Assembly (NCBI RefSeq): GCF_030323025.1 | Contig: NZ_CP097329.1 | Span: 1,519,001 to 1,583,000 of the forward strand | Direction: 5' to 3' | Length of the DNA stretch: 64,000 nt | From: Pseudanabaena mucicola str. Chao 1806 | Lineage (GTDB): Bacteria > Cyanobacteriota > Cyanobacteriia > Pseudanabaenales > Pseudanabaenaceae | In this document: positions 9,344 to 16,718 of the stretch, piece after piece | How the letters are laid out: each line of letters starts with the position of its first letter | How positions within the stretch are numbered: position 1 is the stretch's first letter | Notes under the pieces: model-generated | What the model saw: only the letters and a program-made list of their open reading frames with translations | Database searches by the model: none | Told to the model about the DNA's origin: nothing | Made by a program: the position numbers and the translations under genes

Positions 9344-9388
9344 GCAAAAAATGGTAAAAATTGCTAAGCAATTTTTACCATTTTTTGC
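9344..9388. terminator. Long A/T-rich hairpin, probable terminator of the ABC permease gene
   Basis: A near-perfect inverted repeat built on AAAAAATGGTAAAAATTGC and its complement with a 2-3 base loop. It ends in runs of A on one side and T on the other, so it could terminate the minus-strand gene ending at 9502. Confidence 0.55.
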
Positions 9389-9501
9389 CATTTGTGGGGC
9401 ACTACACACCGCGCAAATGGTATTACCGAAATCACGTCAGCATAATTAAAATCCAAAATCTAAAAGCATGGGTCACCCACTAAGTGAACAACCTCAGAAC
9501 T

Positions 9502-10530
9502 TTATTCCATATCATCAAGCTTAATACGGGGATCGACAGCTTTAAGTAGTAAATCACCGATTAGATTTCCTACCACTAACATCAAAGTGCCGAGCATCAG
9601 TCCTGCCATCACTAAGTTGGTATCCTTTTCTTGAGTTGCTTGCAGAAGCAATTTCCCCAGCCCTGGCCAACTAAAAAAGAACTCGGTAATAAATGCGCCG
9701 CCTAGTAATCCGCCAAACTCAAAGCCCAATAGAGTCACAAGAGGGTTGATCGCATTACGCAGGGCATGGACATAAATTACTTTACTTTCTGGTAAACCCT
9801 TGGCGCGGGCAGTCTTGATATAATCTTGACGCAATACATCGAGCAAACTACCGCGCATGATCCTCTGCAAGCCTGCAAAGCTAACAATAGTTAGAGTCAA
9901 AGTTGGCAAGACCATGTGATGGGCAATGTCTAAGAGCTTACCAAAGGGAGAAAGATCAGCAAAATTGATGCTAGTCATCCCACCTACAGGAAACCAACCC
10001 GTATTTTGCGCCAGCATCAGTAATAAAATCGCTAAAACAAAGCTTGGAAAGCCCTGTGTAGCATAGCTAAATACTTGAATCAGGCGATCGCTCCATGTAT
10101 TTTGTTTAACGGCGCTATAAATACCGAGAGGGATTGCTAATAGCCATGTAGTAAATAATGAGGCAAGAGACATTAATAATGTATTACCTGCTCGTTCTAC
10201 AATTAAAGGTGTGACAGGCGTTAAACCTTGACAACGGACTCCCAGATTACCTTTTAGCGTATTCTGCAACCATAATAAGTATTGTTCCGCGTCACTTTTA
10301 TTGTAATTTAGTTGCTTCTCCAATAGCTCAATTGTTTTTTTGGGGGTACTAGGATTGTTCCGCAATTCTGAAAAGCAATTACCAGGTGATTTAGTAATTG
10401 CAAAGAAACTAAGAATCGAGACTCCCAAAATTACGACAACTGCTTGCCCTAAGCGCTTAATGACAAAGCCTGTCGTATCATTAAGTATAAAACGCCAGAA
10501 AGTTCGATTGCTTCTACTTGCTGTTGTCAT
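9502..10530 (-). CDS. Peptide/nickel-type ABC transporter permease (DppB-like)
   Basis: 342 residues, six predicted membrane helices, binding-protein-dependent transport inner-membrane fold. N-terminal FVIKRLGQAVVVILGVSILSF is the DppB/OppB-type first helix; LLWLQNTLKGNLGVRCQG, GLQRIMRGSLLDVLRQDYIKTARAKGLPESKVIYVHALRNAINPLVTLLG is the EAA loop for ATPase contact, and FFSWPGLGKLLLQA is family-typical. Partners (second permease, ATPases, binding protein) are not adjacent, which is common in cyanobacteria. Substrate cannot be read from the permease; oligopeptide is the usual assignment. Confidence 0.9.
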   Translation of the reverse strand: MTTASRSNRTFWRFILNDTTGFVIKRLGQAVVVILGVSILSFFAITKSPGNCFSELRNNPSTPKKTIELLEKQLNYNKSDAEQYLLWLQNTLKGNLGVRCQGLTPVTPLIVERAGNTLLMSLASLFTTWLLAIPLGIYSAVKQNTWSDRLIQVFSYATQGFPSFVLAILLLMLAQNTGWFPVGGMTSINFADLSPFGKLLDIAHHMVLPTLTLTIVSFAGLQRIMRGSLLDVLRQDYIKTARAKGLPESKVIYVHALRNAINPLVTLLGFEFGGLLGGAFITEFFFSWPGLGKLLLQATQEKDTNLVMAGLMLGTLMLVVGNLIGDLLLKAVDPRIKLDDME

Positions 10531-10615
10531 AGCTGGAAATTGCTAACTAATTACGTTTATTAATATTCAGTCATATTACAGCGCTTTGCCCTAACCTAAT
10601 ACTAGTTCAGCAAAG

Positions 10616-10720
10616 TATAGCGGTTTTCAAATGAGTACACACTCATTTGAAAACAAAAAATCAGTCCCATTAAGAGTTTTGAGTTTTCATTTTGCCTACG
10701 GCAAAATGAAAACCGCTATA
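10616..10720. mobile_element. MITE family A, copy 2
   Basis: Same 105-bp element as at 8413 in the opposite orientation, ends TATAGCGG/CCGCTATA, between the ABC permease promoter and a small gene. Nearly identical to the other copies, so recent. Confidence 0.88.
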
Positions 10721-10760
10721 GGGACTATATTTTGCCTTATCTCGGTAAAACTTAATGATT

Positions 10761-10797
10761 TGTGAGAGCTTACCACTTTGGGGGTAAGCTCTCACAA
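10761..10797 (+). terminator. Strong hairpin upstream of a small gene
   Basis: Stem of about 14 bp (TGTGAGAGCTTACC with GGTAAGCTCTCACA) and a short loop, no T tract. It lies 49 bp before the next start codon. Could be an attenuator, an mRNA 5' structure or a solitary repeat; I cannot tell which. Confidence 0.4.
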
Positions 10798-10845
10798 ACA
10801 GCAATTCCATAAACGCTCTCTAAGTATTTAAAACTAATCATTCAG

Positions 10846-11145
10846 ATGCGTGCCAAGATCGATAATGAAGTTCTATTTATACACCGTGATGATGTGCCAA
10901 AGTATAATAAACAAGGCTCAATTGTCCGCAATAGTTATTTTTGGGCTTTACGATCGATCGCAGGTCGGTCTAACTCTCGCTATGATTGGGAATTTGAGTC
11001 AGAAATATGGATAGCTTTACAGCGTATGTTGCTTTCGTTTGGCGAATCAGGATATTTACCAACCCGTGAAACTCTATTGGAATTTGATGCAGAAACTGAG
11101 GAGATCCCTCAAAACCTACGAATAATCTCTACAAGAATAGATTAA
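10846..11145 (+). CDS. Small hypothetical protein
   Basis: 99 residues, soluble, acidic at the C-terminus. It begins MRAKIDNEVLFIHRDDVPKY and contains aromatic-rich SYFWALRSI and YDWEFESEIWIALQRMLLSF. No family recognised. Codon use is like its neighbours and the frame is free of stops, but the Shine-Dalgarno is weak (CAG ATG). Isolated between two repeat elements, so it might be an accessory gene. Confidence 0.5.
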   Translation: MRAKIDNEVLFIHRDDVPKYNKQGSIVRNSYFWALRSIAGRSNSRYDWEFESEIWIALQRMLLSFGESGYLPTRETLLEFDAETEEIPQNLRIISTRID

Positions 11146-11176
11146 TCAATTACTGTAAAGCATCTCATTACTTATG

Positions 11177-11266
11177 GGACTTACGCATTGGGTAGATGTG
11201 GTGCAGGCTTCACCTGCACCACATCTACCCAATGCGTAATAAATTCGTTCGGTTTGCTTAAGTCCT
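11177..11266. repeat. Palindromic repeat family B, copy 2
   Basis: Opposite orientation to copy 1: starts GGACTTACGCATTGGGTAGA, has an inner hairpin GGTGCAGGCTTCACCTGCACC, and ends AATAAATTCGTTCGGTTTGC then TTAAGTCCT. It lies 7 bp beyond the tonB stop codon. Confidence 0.82.
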
Positions 11267-11273
11267 AACTTAT

Positions 11274-12692
11274 TTATTTACTTGTCTCGACTTTAGTGGA
11301 AGATGGAGAAGGCTTTCCTTGATTGCTAGGTGACTCAGGATGTATGACTGGAGCAGGGGTTATCGATGGTTCTATAAGCGATGGGGTTGTTTGAGGAGTT
11401 ATTGGTGACCTAGGTATTGGCTCAACGGGTATAGATGTTGATGGCGTTAGCGACGTTGGTGACGTTGGCGGAATAATTGCTTTAGGAATATCAACATTTG
11501 TTGGTTGCACAGGAACAGTTTTAGGGGCTACTGGTTCTTGTTGAATTTGATTCTGAGATGCTTGGTTAGGCTGGATGGGTGCAGCAATTGGAGCAATGTT
11601 TTCCTCTCGCCTTGGCTCTAATTTTCTTTGTTCTTGCCTGCGTTTGGCATAATCTGAGTTCTCGATTTGAAAATTGATGCTGGCGGGGATTGCCTGCTTA
11701 CCATTTTGAGAAGGATCAAACTTCCAATTCCACGCAGCTTGCTTCGCGGCTTCGTCTAATTCAGCATGACCGCTAGAGTTGAGCAATCGCACATTAATCA
11801 CATTGCCATTGCTATCAACATCAACAGCTACTTTTGTTTGTCCTTCTAAACCACGCTCTCTAGCATTAACAGGGTAATCAGGCTTTGCACAGCTTTGACA
11901 ACGAACTTTAGTATTGGGGGAATTGTTGGATGGATTAACAGGAGTAGCAGAATTTGGGGAATTATTGGAGTTATTGGTAGATGTAGAGTTGACATTGCCA
12001 GTCGGAAGTCCTAAAGGCGCACCAATTTTCCCTAAAGTACTACTAGATGATCGCCCGTTACCAAAAGTACTATGGCGATCGCCAGTTTTACCCCAGCCAA
12101 GCCCTGTCGCGTTTTTATTATTACCATTAGGTACTAGAGAGCCTAAAGTTCCTTTACTCTGAAAAAGATTGGGCTTGTTGGGATCAATTTTTAAGGTATT
12201 GGGTAGAGAATTAGACAAAATTGAACTAGTAGTTTTAACAATATCCTTAGCTGCTTCCGCAGGATGTTGGCTGTCTATGAGCTTCTCACTATCTATCTGT
12301 GAAAGATTGCCAGCACCATTTACTGAGTCAATCGAAGTATTATTAGATTCAGTGCTGCCAATTGTAGATGAATCCCTAAGATTATTGGCTGGGGCAAAGG
12401 CGATCGATTCTTCTATATTTTCGGATTGACGAAGGTCAAATATTTGATTGATATCTTCTAGCTTGGTGTCTTGAGTATCTTCTACAATCTTAAATTCTAG
12501 TAATCCCTCTTGGGAGTCACGACTAGAATTATCAAATTGTCCACCAATGTGAGGAAGATTCGAGAGGATAACGAAATGTAAAGCAACTGAACAAGGAATG
12601 CTAACTGACATAAAAATTTTAAGTGCTTTCCATTCTCGATCGCGGTGTGAGTTTGCAAGCGGTTGACGTAGTTCTTGCTGAGTATCATTCAT
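11274..12692 (-). CDS. tonB: Energy transducer TonB
   Basis: 472 residues. One N-terminal membrane helix (about 25-45, FMSVSIPCSVALHFVIL), a long Ser/Asn/Gly-rich periplasmic spacer, then the TonB C-terminal domain (about 255-345: KPDYPVNARERGLEGQTKVAVDVDSNG...AAWNWKFDPSQNG). Couples inner-membrane proton motive force to outer-membrane receptors. Unusually, a Pro/Ser/Thr-rich tail of about 110 residues follows the C-terminal domain, which normally ends the protein. ATG at 12692 preferred over an in-frame GTG at 12713. Divergent from exbB-exbD, with the receptor gene downstream of those, so one uptake system. Confidence 0.9.
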   Translation of the reverse strand: MNDTQQELRQPLANSHRDREWKALKIFMSVSIPCSVALHFVILSNLPHIGGQFDNSSRDSQEGLLEFKIVEDTQDTKLEDINQIFDLRQSENIEESIAFAPANNLRDSSTIGSTESNNTSIDSVNGAGNLSQIDSEKLIDSQHPAEAAKDIVKTTSSILSNSLPNTLKIDPNKPNLFQSKGTLGSLVPNGNNKNATGLGWGKTGDRHSTFGNGRSSSSTLGKIGAPLGLPTGNVNSTSTNNSNNSPNSATPVNPSNNSPNTKVRCQSCAKPDYPVNARERGLEGQTKVAVDVDSNGNVINVRLLNSSGHAELDEAAKQAAWNWKFDPSQNGKQAIPASINFQIENSDYAKRRQEQRKLEPRREENIAPIAAPIQPNQASQNQIQQEPVAPKTVPVQPTNVDIPKAIIPPTSPTSLTPSTSIPVEPIPRSPITPQTTPSLIEPSITPAPVIHPESPSNQGKPSPSSTKVETSK

Positions 12693-12790
12693 AGTTGCTT
12701 TTAACACTTTCACAAAGTGGTAGAGATCAGTCAGAATGGCAGGACTTTTTAGAATCTAATTTGACAGTTTTACCATAATTTATAGTTCTC

Positions 12791-12815
12791 AAAGTTTGAC
12801 AGGCTGTCAAACTTT
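12791..12815. promoter_or_regulatory. Operator candidate: perfect palindrome between tonB and exbB
   Basis: Two perfect 12-bp arms, AAAGTTTGACAG and CTGTCAAACTTT, around a single G. It sits in the divergent promoter region, 84 bp before exbB. An extra half-site TTTGACAG lies near 12761 and a partial copy near 14010 before the receptor gene. The shape suits a dimeric repressor; it is not a Fur box. Confidence 0.6.
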
Positions 12816-12898
12816 CTTTAGTAATAAAAAAGCGATATGGTTAAGAATCAAACAAAAATTCAATCTTTTACGCTTTTTACCCGCTAATTTAATTTTCT

Positions 12899-13573
12899 AT
12901 GGATATTGGACGAGTTTTTGTTGCTGGTGGAATTGTTATGTATCCACTGACGGCTTTCTCAGTTTTGGCTGTTGCTCTTGCGGCTGAACGTGTGAAGTTT
13001 TGGTTAACGATTAAACGTAAGCAAAAACGTCTGGTACGCGATGTTTTAAAAATTTATGCTAGCGATCGCGACACAGCCTTAGTAAAGTTACAAAACAATT
13101 TACAATTTCCGATCACCCGCATTTTTTTAGCTGCTCTTGAATTAGAATCTCCTAATCCCGAAGAATTCAGACTGGCTCTTGAGAGCGAAGCTCAGGCTGA
13201 AGTTCCAATTCTCAAGCGATTTAATACTGCTTTTGAAACAATAATCAGTCTTGCTCCTTTATTAGGATTACTGGGAACAGTACTCGGATTGATTACTTCG
13301 TTTGCCTCACTCACACTTGGCGATGTCGGAGGCAGTCGCACAGCTAATGTGACCGCAGGCATTAGCGAAGCTCTGGTCTCAACCGCCTCGGGATTAGTAG
13401 TTGCTATCTTTACCTTAATTTTTGCAAATACATTTCGGGGATTTTATCAACAGGAAATTGCTTTAATTCAAGAATATGGTGGGCAATTAGAGCTTCTCTA
13501 TCGCCGTTATTACTATGAGCCAGAGCAAACTTTAAGCAAAGATATCAGAAGGGATAACTATGCGACTTCCTGA
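12899..13573 (+). CDS. exbB: MotA/TolQ/ExbB proton channel family protein
   Basis: 224 residues with three membrane helices: N-terminal (VAGGIVMYPLTAFSVLAVALAAE), then a central pair (FETIISLAPLLGLLGTVLGLITSF and GISEALVSTASGLVVAIFTLIFANTF). LAPLLGLLGTVLG and ISEALVSTASGL are the ExbB/TolQ/MotA channel signatures. With ExbD it forms the inner-membrane proton channel that energises TonB. Overlaps exbD by 14 bp, so the two are translationally linked. Confidence 0.92.
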   Translation: MDIGRVFVAGGIVMYPLTAFSVLAVALAAERVKFWLTIKRKQKRLVRDVLKIYASDRDTALVKLQNNLQFPITRIFLAALELESPNPEEFRLALESEAQAEVPILKRFNTAFETIISLAPLLGLLGTVLGLITSFASLTLGDVGGSRTANVTAGISEALVSTASGLVVAIFTLIFANTFRGFYQQEIALIQEYGGQLELLYRRYYYEPEQTLSKDIRRDNYATS

Positions 13574-13958
13574 AGAACCTGAATCTCCTTTTCAAATCAA
13601 TATCATTCCAATGATTGATGTTGTTTTTGCAATTTTGACTTTTTTTATTACTGCAACACTTGTACTCAATCGTACTGAAGGTATCCCAGTGAGCCTACCG
13701 CAAGCTTCGACTGCCAAGTCTCAAACTCAGAATAAAATTGTCGTTTCCTTAGATGCTCAAGGCAATCTCTTTCTCAATCGCCAGCTGATCGCTTTAGAGC
13801 AACTGGAGCCACAGGTGCGATCGCTAATACTCCAAGAGAAGCAAAATATTGTAGTAATTAACGCTGATGAAAATGTTGCTCATGGGAAAGCAATCACTAT
13901 CATGGATCGTATTCGCAAGATTGATAACGTAAAAATGGCGATCGCTGCAAAAAAATAG
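13560..13958 (+). CDS. exbD: ExbD/TolR biopolymer transport protein
   Basis: 132 residues: a short cytoplasmic N-terminus (RLPEEPESPFQINIIPMIDV), one membrane helix (VVFAILTFFITATLVL) with the conserved Asp of the PMIDV motif that carries the proton, and a periplasmic domain. Standard ExbD length. Same operon as exbB (14-bp overlap); the TonB-dependent receptor follows after a cluster of mobile elements. Confidence 0.92.
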   Translation: MRLPEEPESPFQINIIPMIDVVFAILTFFITATLVLNRTEGIPVSLPQASTAKSQTQNKIVVSLDAQGNLFLNRQLIALEQLEPQVRSLILQEKQNIVVINADENVAHGKAITIMDRIRKIDNVKMAIAAKK

Positions 13959-14009
13959 CTTAGTCGTAATAAATGCCTAAAAAAGTCAAAAAATGCTTGA
14001 AAATAAGTA

Positions 14010-14030
14010 AGTTTGACATTCTGTCTTTTG
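14010..14030. promoter_or_regulatory. Partial copy of the tonB/exbB operator palindrome
   Basis: AGTTTGACATTCTGTC matches the left arm (GTTTGACA) and the inner part of the right arm (CTGTC) of the palindrome at 12791. It lies upstream of the receptor gene but now about 390 bp away because mobile elements have been inserted in between. Weak on its own. Confidence 0.35.
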
Positions 14031-14087
14031 ACATTAACTATTCAGAAAGCAGATAATCCACTGGTTTAGATTTAACTTTAATCAAAT

Positions 14088-14192
14088 TATAGCGGTTTTC
14101 ATTTTGCCTACGGCAAAATGAAAACTCAAAACTCTTACTGGGACTGATTTTTTGTTTTCAAATGAGTGTGTACTCATTTGAAAGCCGCTATA
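14088..14192. mobile_element. MITE family A, copy 3
   Basis: 105 bp, ends TATAGCGG and CCGCTATA, same orientation as copy 1. It abuts a family B element: the last bases of this element run directly into AGGACTTACG. Confidence 0.88.
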
Positions 14193-14370
14193 GGACTTAC
14201 GCAGTGGGTAGATGAGGTATGGGCTTCATCTGCACCTAATTTACTCAAAGCCAATAAATTCGGGTAGTCATGCAATGTAATTGTGTTGCGGGTGCTTCGC
14301 ACCCGCAACACAATTACTAAAAAAATTACTTTGCACCACTACCTAAATTCGTTCGGTTTCCGTAAGTCCT
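14192..14370. repeat. Palindromic repeat family B, copy 3, interrupted by family E
   Basis: Begins AGGACTTACGCAGTGGGTAG and ends CGTAAGTCCT. The element is split at its AATAAATTCG tract by the 81-bp family E element; the tract is duplicated as TAAATTCG on both sides. Confidence 0.85.
14263..14343. mobile_element. MITE family E (81 bp), copy 1, inside family B
   Basis: GGTAGTCATGCAATGTAATT...TTGCACCACTACC with a central GC-rich hairpin (GTTGCGGGTGC/GCACCCGCAAC). Flanked by a perfect 8-bp direct repeat TAAATTCG (14255-14262 and 14344-14351), the target duplication made on entering the family B element. Confidence 0.92.
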
Positions 14371-14417
14371 CCAAATCTAAAGCAATGTGATCAAACTTGT
14401 GAGGAGTTGAAGCAAAT

Positions 14418-16532
14418 ATGAATTGTGTGAAGTTGCTACTCTTAGCTTCTAGCTATGTTGTAGCTATTTTAAGTGCTGCTGATCTGGCTAAATCAGAACC
14501 TGTAGTTACGCCCAAAGAGATTAATCAGGCTAACTCAAATATCAATATTTTGACAGTTGGGGAATTGCAAGCTCAAGCATCTCAAGTAAGCTCAGATTTA
14601 CTGTCTGAGCAAGCTAATTTAGGATTTAAGCCTAAACCTGAAGCCATTGCTGAAAATCCTGATAGTGATGAAATTCAGCTTGAGGTAACGGGAAAAAAAT
14701 CTCCATTTGTTCCTACTTCAGCACCTGCCTATATTATTCCGAAAGAAGAGATTGAGAAACGGAATCCTAGTACCGCAGCCGAACTTTTACGAAACTTGCC
14801 AGGATTCGCAATTAATGACTATGGTTTTGGTGCAGATATCCATACTGGAACTTTTTTGCGTGGCTTTTCGATTAACCAAACAATTTTCCAAATTAACGGT
14901 CGCTCTATAGGTAGTAATATCAGTACCTATCATGGTGCAACTGATTTAAATAGCATTCCCGTTGATGCGATTGAAAGTGTAGAGTTAACAGGCGGCACAA
15001 GTGCTACTCTCTATGGCTCAGAAGCTTTTGGTGGTGTTGTCAACTTAATTACTAAGAAAGAGCCTCAACCGCTTAAGGCAACTGCTGGCATCGAATTAGG
15101 CTCCTATGGCTATCAACGTTATCGTGTTGGTTATGGCGGTACAAGTGGCAATGTCAATTTCCGTTTAGGCTATGAGCGTTTCTCAACAGATAATAACTAT
15201 CCCGTACCTGTAGGAGCCGCTAATCGTAATCCTGCTGACGGTCGTCTTTTTAATGGTGACACAAGGCTCGATAATTTTTATGGTAACGTTGATTTTGCCC
15301 TTGATTCTCGTAATTCTTTGAGCATTGATGCGTATAAGATCGCTAGTCGGCGTGGGCTGCTCTACTTTGGTTTTCCACTGCAACGCGATCGCCTCGACCA
15401 TGATTTGTTTAATATTGGTGCAACGCTTACTAGCAGGTTAGGTAATGGTGATGACTCGATCTTAAAGACGACAATTGCTTTTAACCAAGATTTTTTCAAT
15501 ACTTACAATCCTAGTGGTAACGCTTTTCGCAATGGTGCTTTGGACTCCAGAGCTTTGAGTGGTCGTGTTGAGCATCAATGGCAACTTGCAGCAAATAATA
15601 AACTCACTTGGGGCTTTGACATCAATAGCAGTTCTTTACGTGGTGATGTTTTTAGTACCGTTCCTGCATTAGTTCGTTTTAATGGCACTGTTAATCGCGA
15701 TCGCTCCCTGATAGCTCTCTTTGCTCTGAATACATGGAAAATCGATAATAATTTTCAATTAGAAGCAGGGCTGCGCCAGAATTTCACCAACGATTTTGGG
15801 AGCTATCTTAATCCCACTATTGGCACAAGATGGAATATCACTCCCGATATTGCATTTCGGAATAGCTTTGCTGTGCTTCAGCGCAACCCTGGACTTGATC
15901 AGCTTTATGTATTTGATACAGTGCATAACTGGCAGCCTAATCCCAATCTCATTCCTGAGAGGGGCATTGCGTGGACGGTTGGACTAGACATCAATGTGAC
16001 GGAATCTTTGCTAGCACAACTTACTTATTTTGGCAGTAGCTTTAGCGATCGCCTAGGAATTATCTTAGGGCAATGGCAAAACATTGGACAGGTTAACACC
16101 AATGGTATTGAGGCTGCGGTGAAATGGAAAATTTCCCCTGAGTTTTCATCTTTCCTCAACTATACCTATACAGATGCCAAAATCACCAGTAGCAAGACAG
16201 CTTCAGAAATTGGTTTGCAGTTATCCACTGTTCCCTATTCTGTTGGCAAGTTGGGTGTGAGCTACGAATCTAATGGTTGGCAAGCGAATCTATTCTTTAA
16301 CTATTCCAGTGGCTCACGACGTTCAGTATTCCCCCTAGGTACACCAGGTCAGACTGCTACCGACTTTTCACCTTCCTATTTAAGTCTAGACTTTAATGCC
16401 AAAGCTCCTTTATCAAAAAATCTAGCGTTAACCCTAAATCTCGAAAATCTGACTGACAATAGTTACGAAAAAACGAATCGGATCTATCAACCAGGGTTGA
16501 CTTATCGAGTAGGACTACAAGCAAGCTTTTAA
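14418..16532 (+). CDS. TonB-dependent outer-membrane receptor
   Basis: 704 residues. Signal peptide at 1-27; a plug domain (about 90-210) with the TonB-box-like start IQLEVTGKK, AAELLRNLPGFAIND, FLRGFSINQTIFQINGRSIG and IESVELTGGTSATLYGSEAFGGVVNLITKK; then a 22-strand-type barrel ending YRVGLQASF with terminal Phe. The plug resembles BtuB/siderophore receptors, but the ligand cannot be read from sequence. The neighbouring TonB-ExbB-ExbD set probably powers it. No riboswitch seen upstream, so cobalamin control is not supported. Confidence 0.93.
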   Translation: MNCVKLLLLASSYVVAILSAADLAKSEPVVTPKEINQANSNINILTVGELQAQASQVSSDLLSEQANLGFKPKPEAIAENPDSDEIQLEVTGKKSPFVPTSAPAYIIPKEEIEKRNPSTAAELLRNLPGFAINDYGFGADIHTGTFLRGFSINQTIFQINGRSIGSNISTYHGATDLNSIPVDAIESVELTGGTSATLYGSEAFGGVVNLITKKEPQPLKATAGIELGSYGYQRYRVGYGGTSGNVNFRLGYERFSTDNNYPVPVGAANRNPADGRLFNGDTRLDNFYGNVDFALDSRNSLSIDAYKIASRRGLLYFGFPLQRDRLDHDLFNIGATLTSRLGNGDDSILKTTIAFNQDFFNTYNPSGNAFRNGALDSRALSGRVEHQWQLAANNKLTWGFDINSSSLRGDVFSTVPALVRFNGTVNRDRSLIALFALNTWKIDNNFQLEAGLRQNFTNDFGSYLNPTIGTRWNITPDIAFRNSFAVLQRNPGLDQLYVFDTVHNWQPNPNLIPERGIAWTVGLDINVTESLLAQLTYFGSSFSDRLGIILGQWQNIGQVNTNGIEAAVKWKISPEFSSFLNYTYTDAKITSSKTASEIGLQLSTVPYSVGKLGVSYESNGWQANLFFNYSSGSRRSVFPLGTPGQTATDFSPSYLSLDFNAKAPLSKNLALTLNLENLTDNSYEKTNRIYQPGLTYRVGLQASF

Positions 16533-16585
16533 TAATTGTTATGCTTGCCCTAAAAAATCCAGCACTTAGCGCTAAAAAATAATAT

Positions 16586-16612
16586 AAAAGGCGGCGCAAT
16601 GCGCCGCCTTTT
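16586..16612 (+). terminator. Rho-independent terminator of the receptor gene
   Basis: AAAAGGCGGCGCAATGCGCCGCCTTTT: a GC-rich stem with a 2-4 base loop flanked by A and T runs, 54 bp after the stop codon. Confidence 0.85.
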
Positions 16613-16718
16613 ACTTTGAGCTTAATTCTAAAGAGCGATCCCAGATTGTGTAACAAATTGTTAAAATAATCTATAGCCAATTCTAAACCAAGTCTATAAG
16701 TGAGTTTACAAAAATCCT

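Noticed and set aside
11914-12429. Plus-strand frames inside tonB
   Set aside because: Leu/Val-rich products caused by the Ser/Asn/Gly-rich codons of tonB read backwards.
12499-12560. Fur box in the tonB 5' region
   Set aside because: No GATAAT-type hexamer repeats there; the clear symmetric signal is the TTTGACAG palindrome farther upstream.
14200-14417. Cobalamin riboswitch before the TonB-dependent receptor
   Set aside because: The interval is fully explained by MITE families A, B and E; no B12-box-like sequence was seen.
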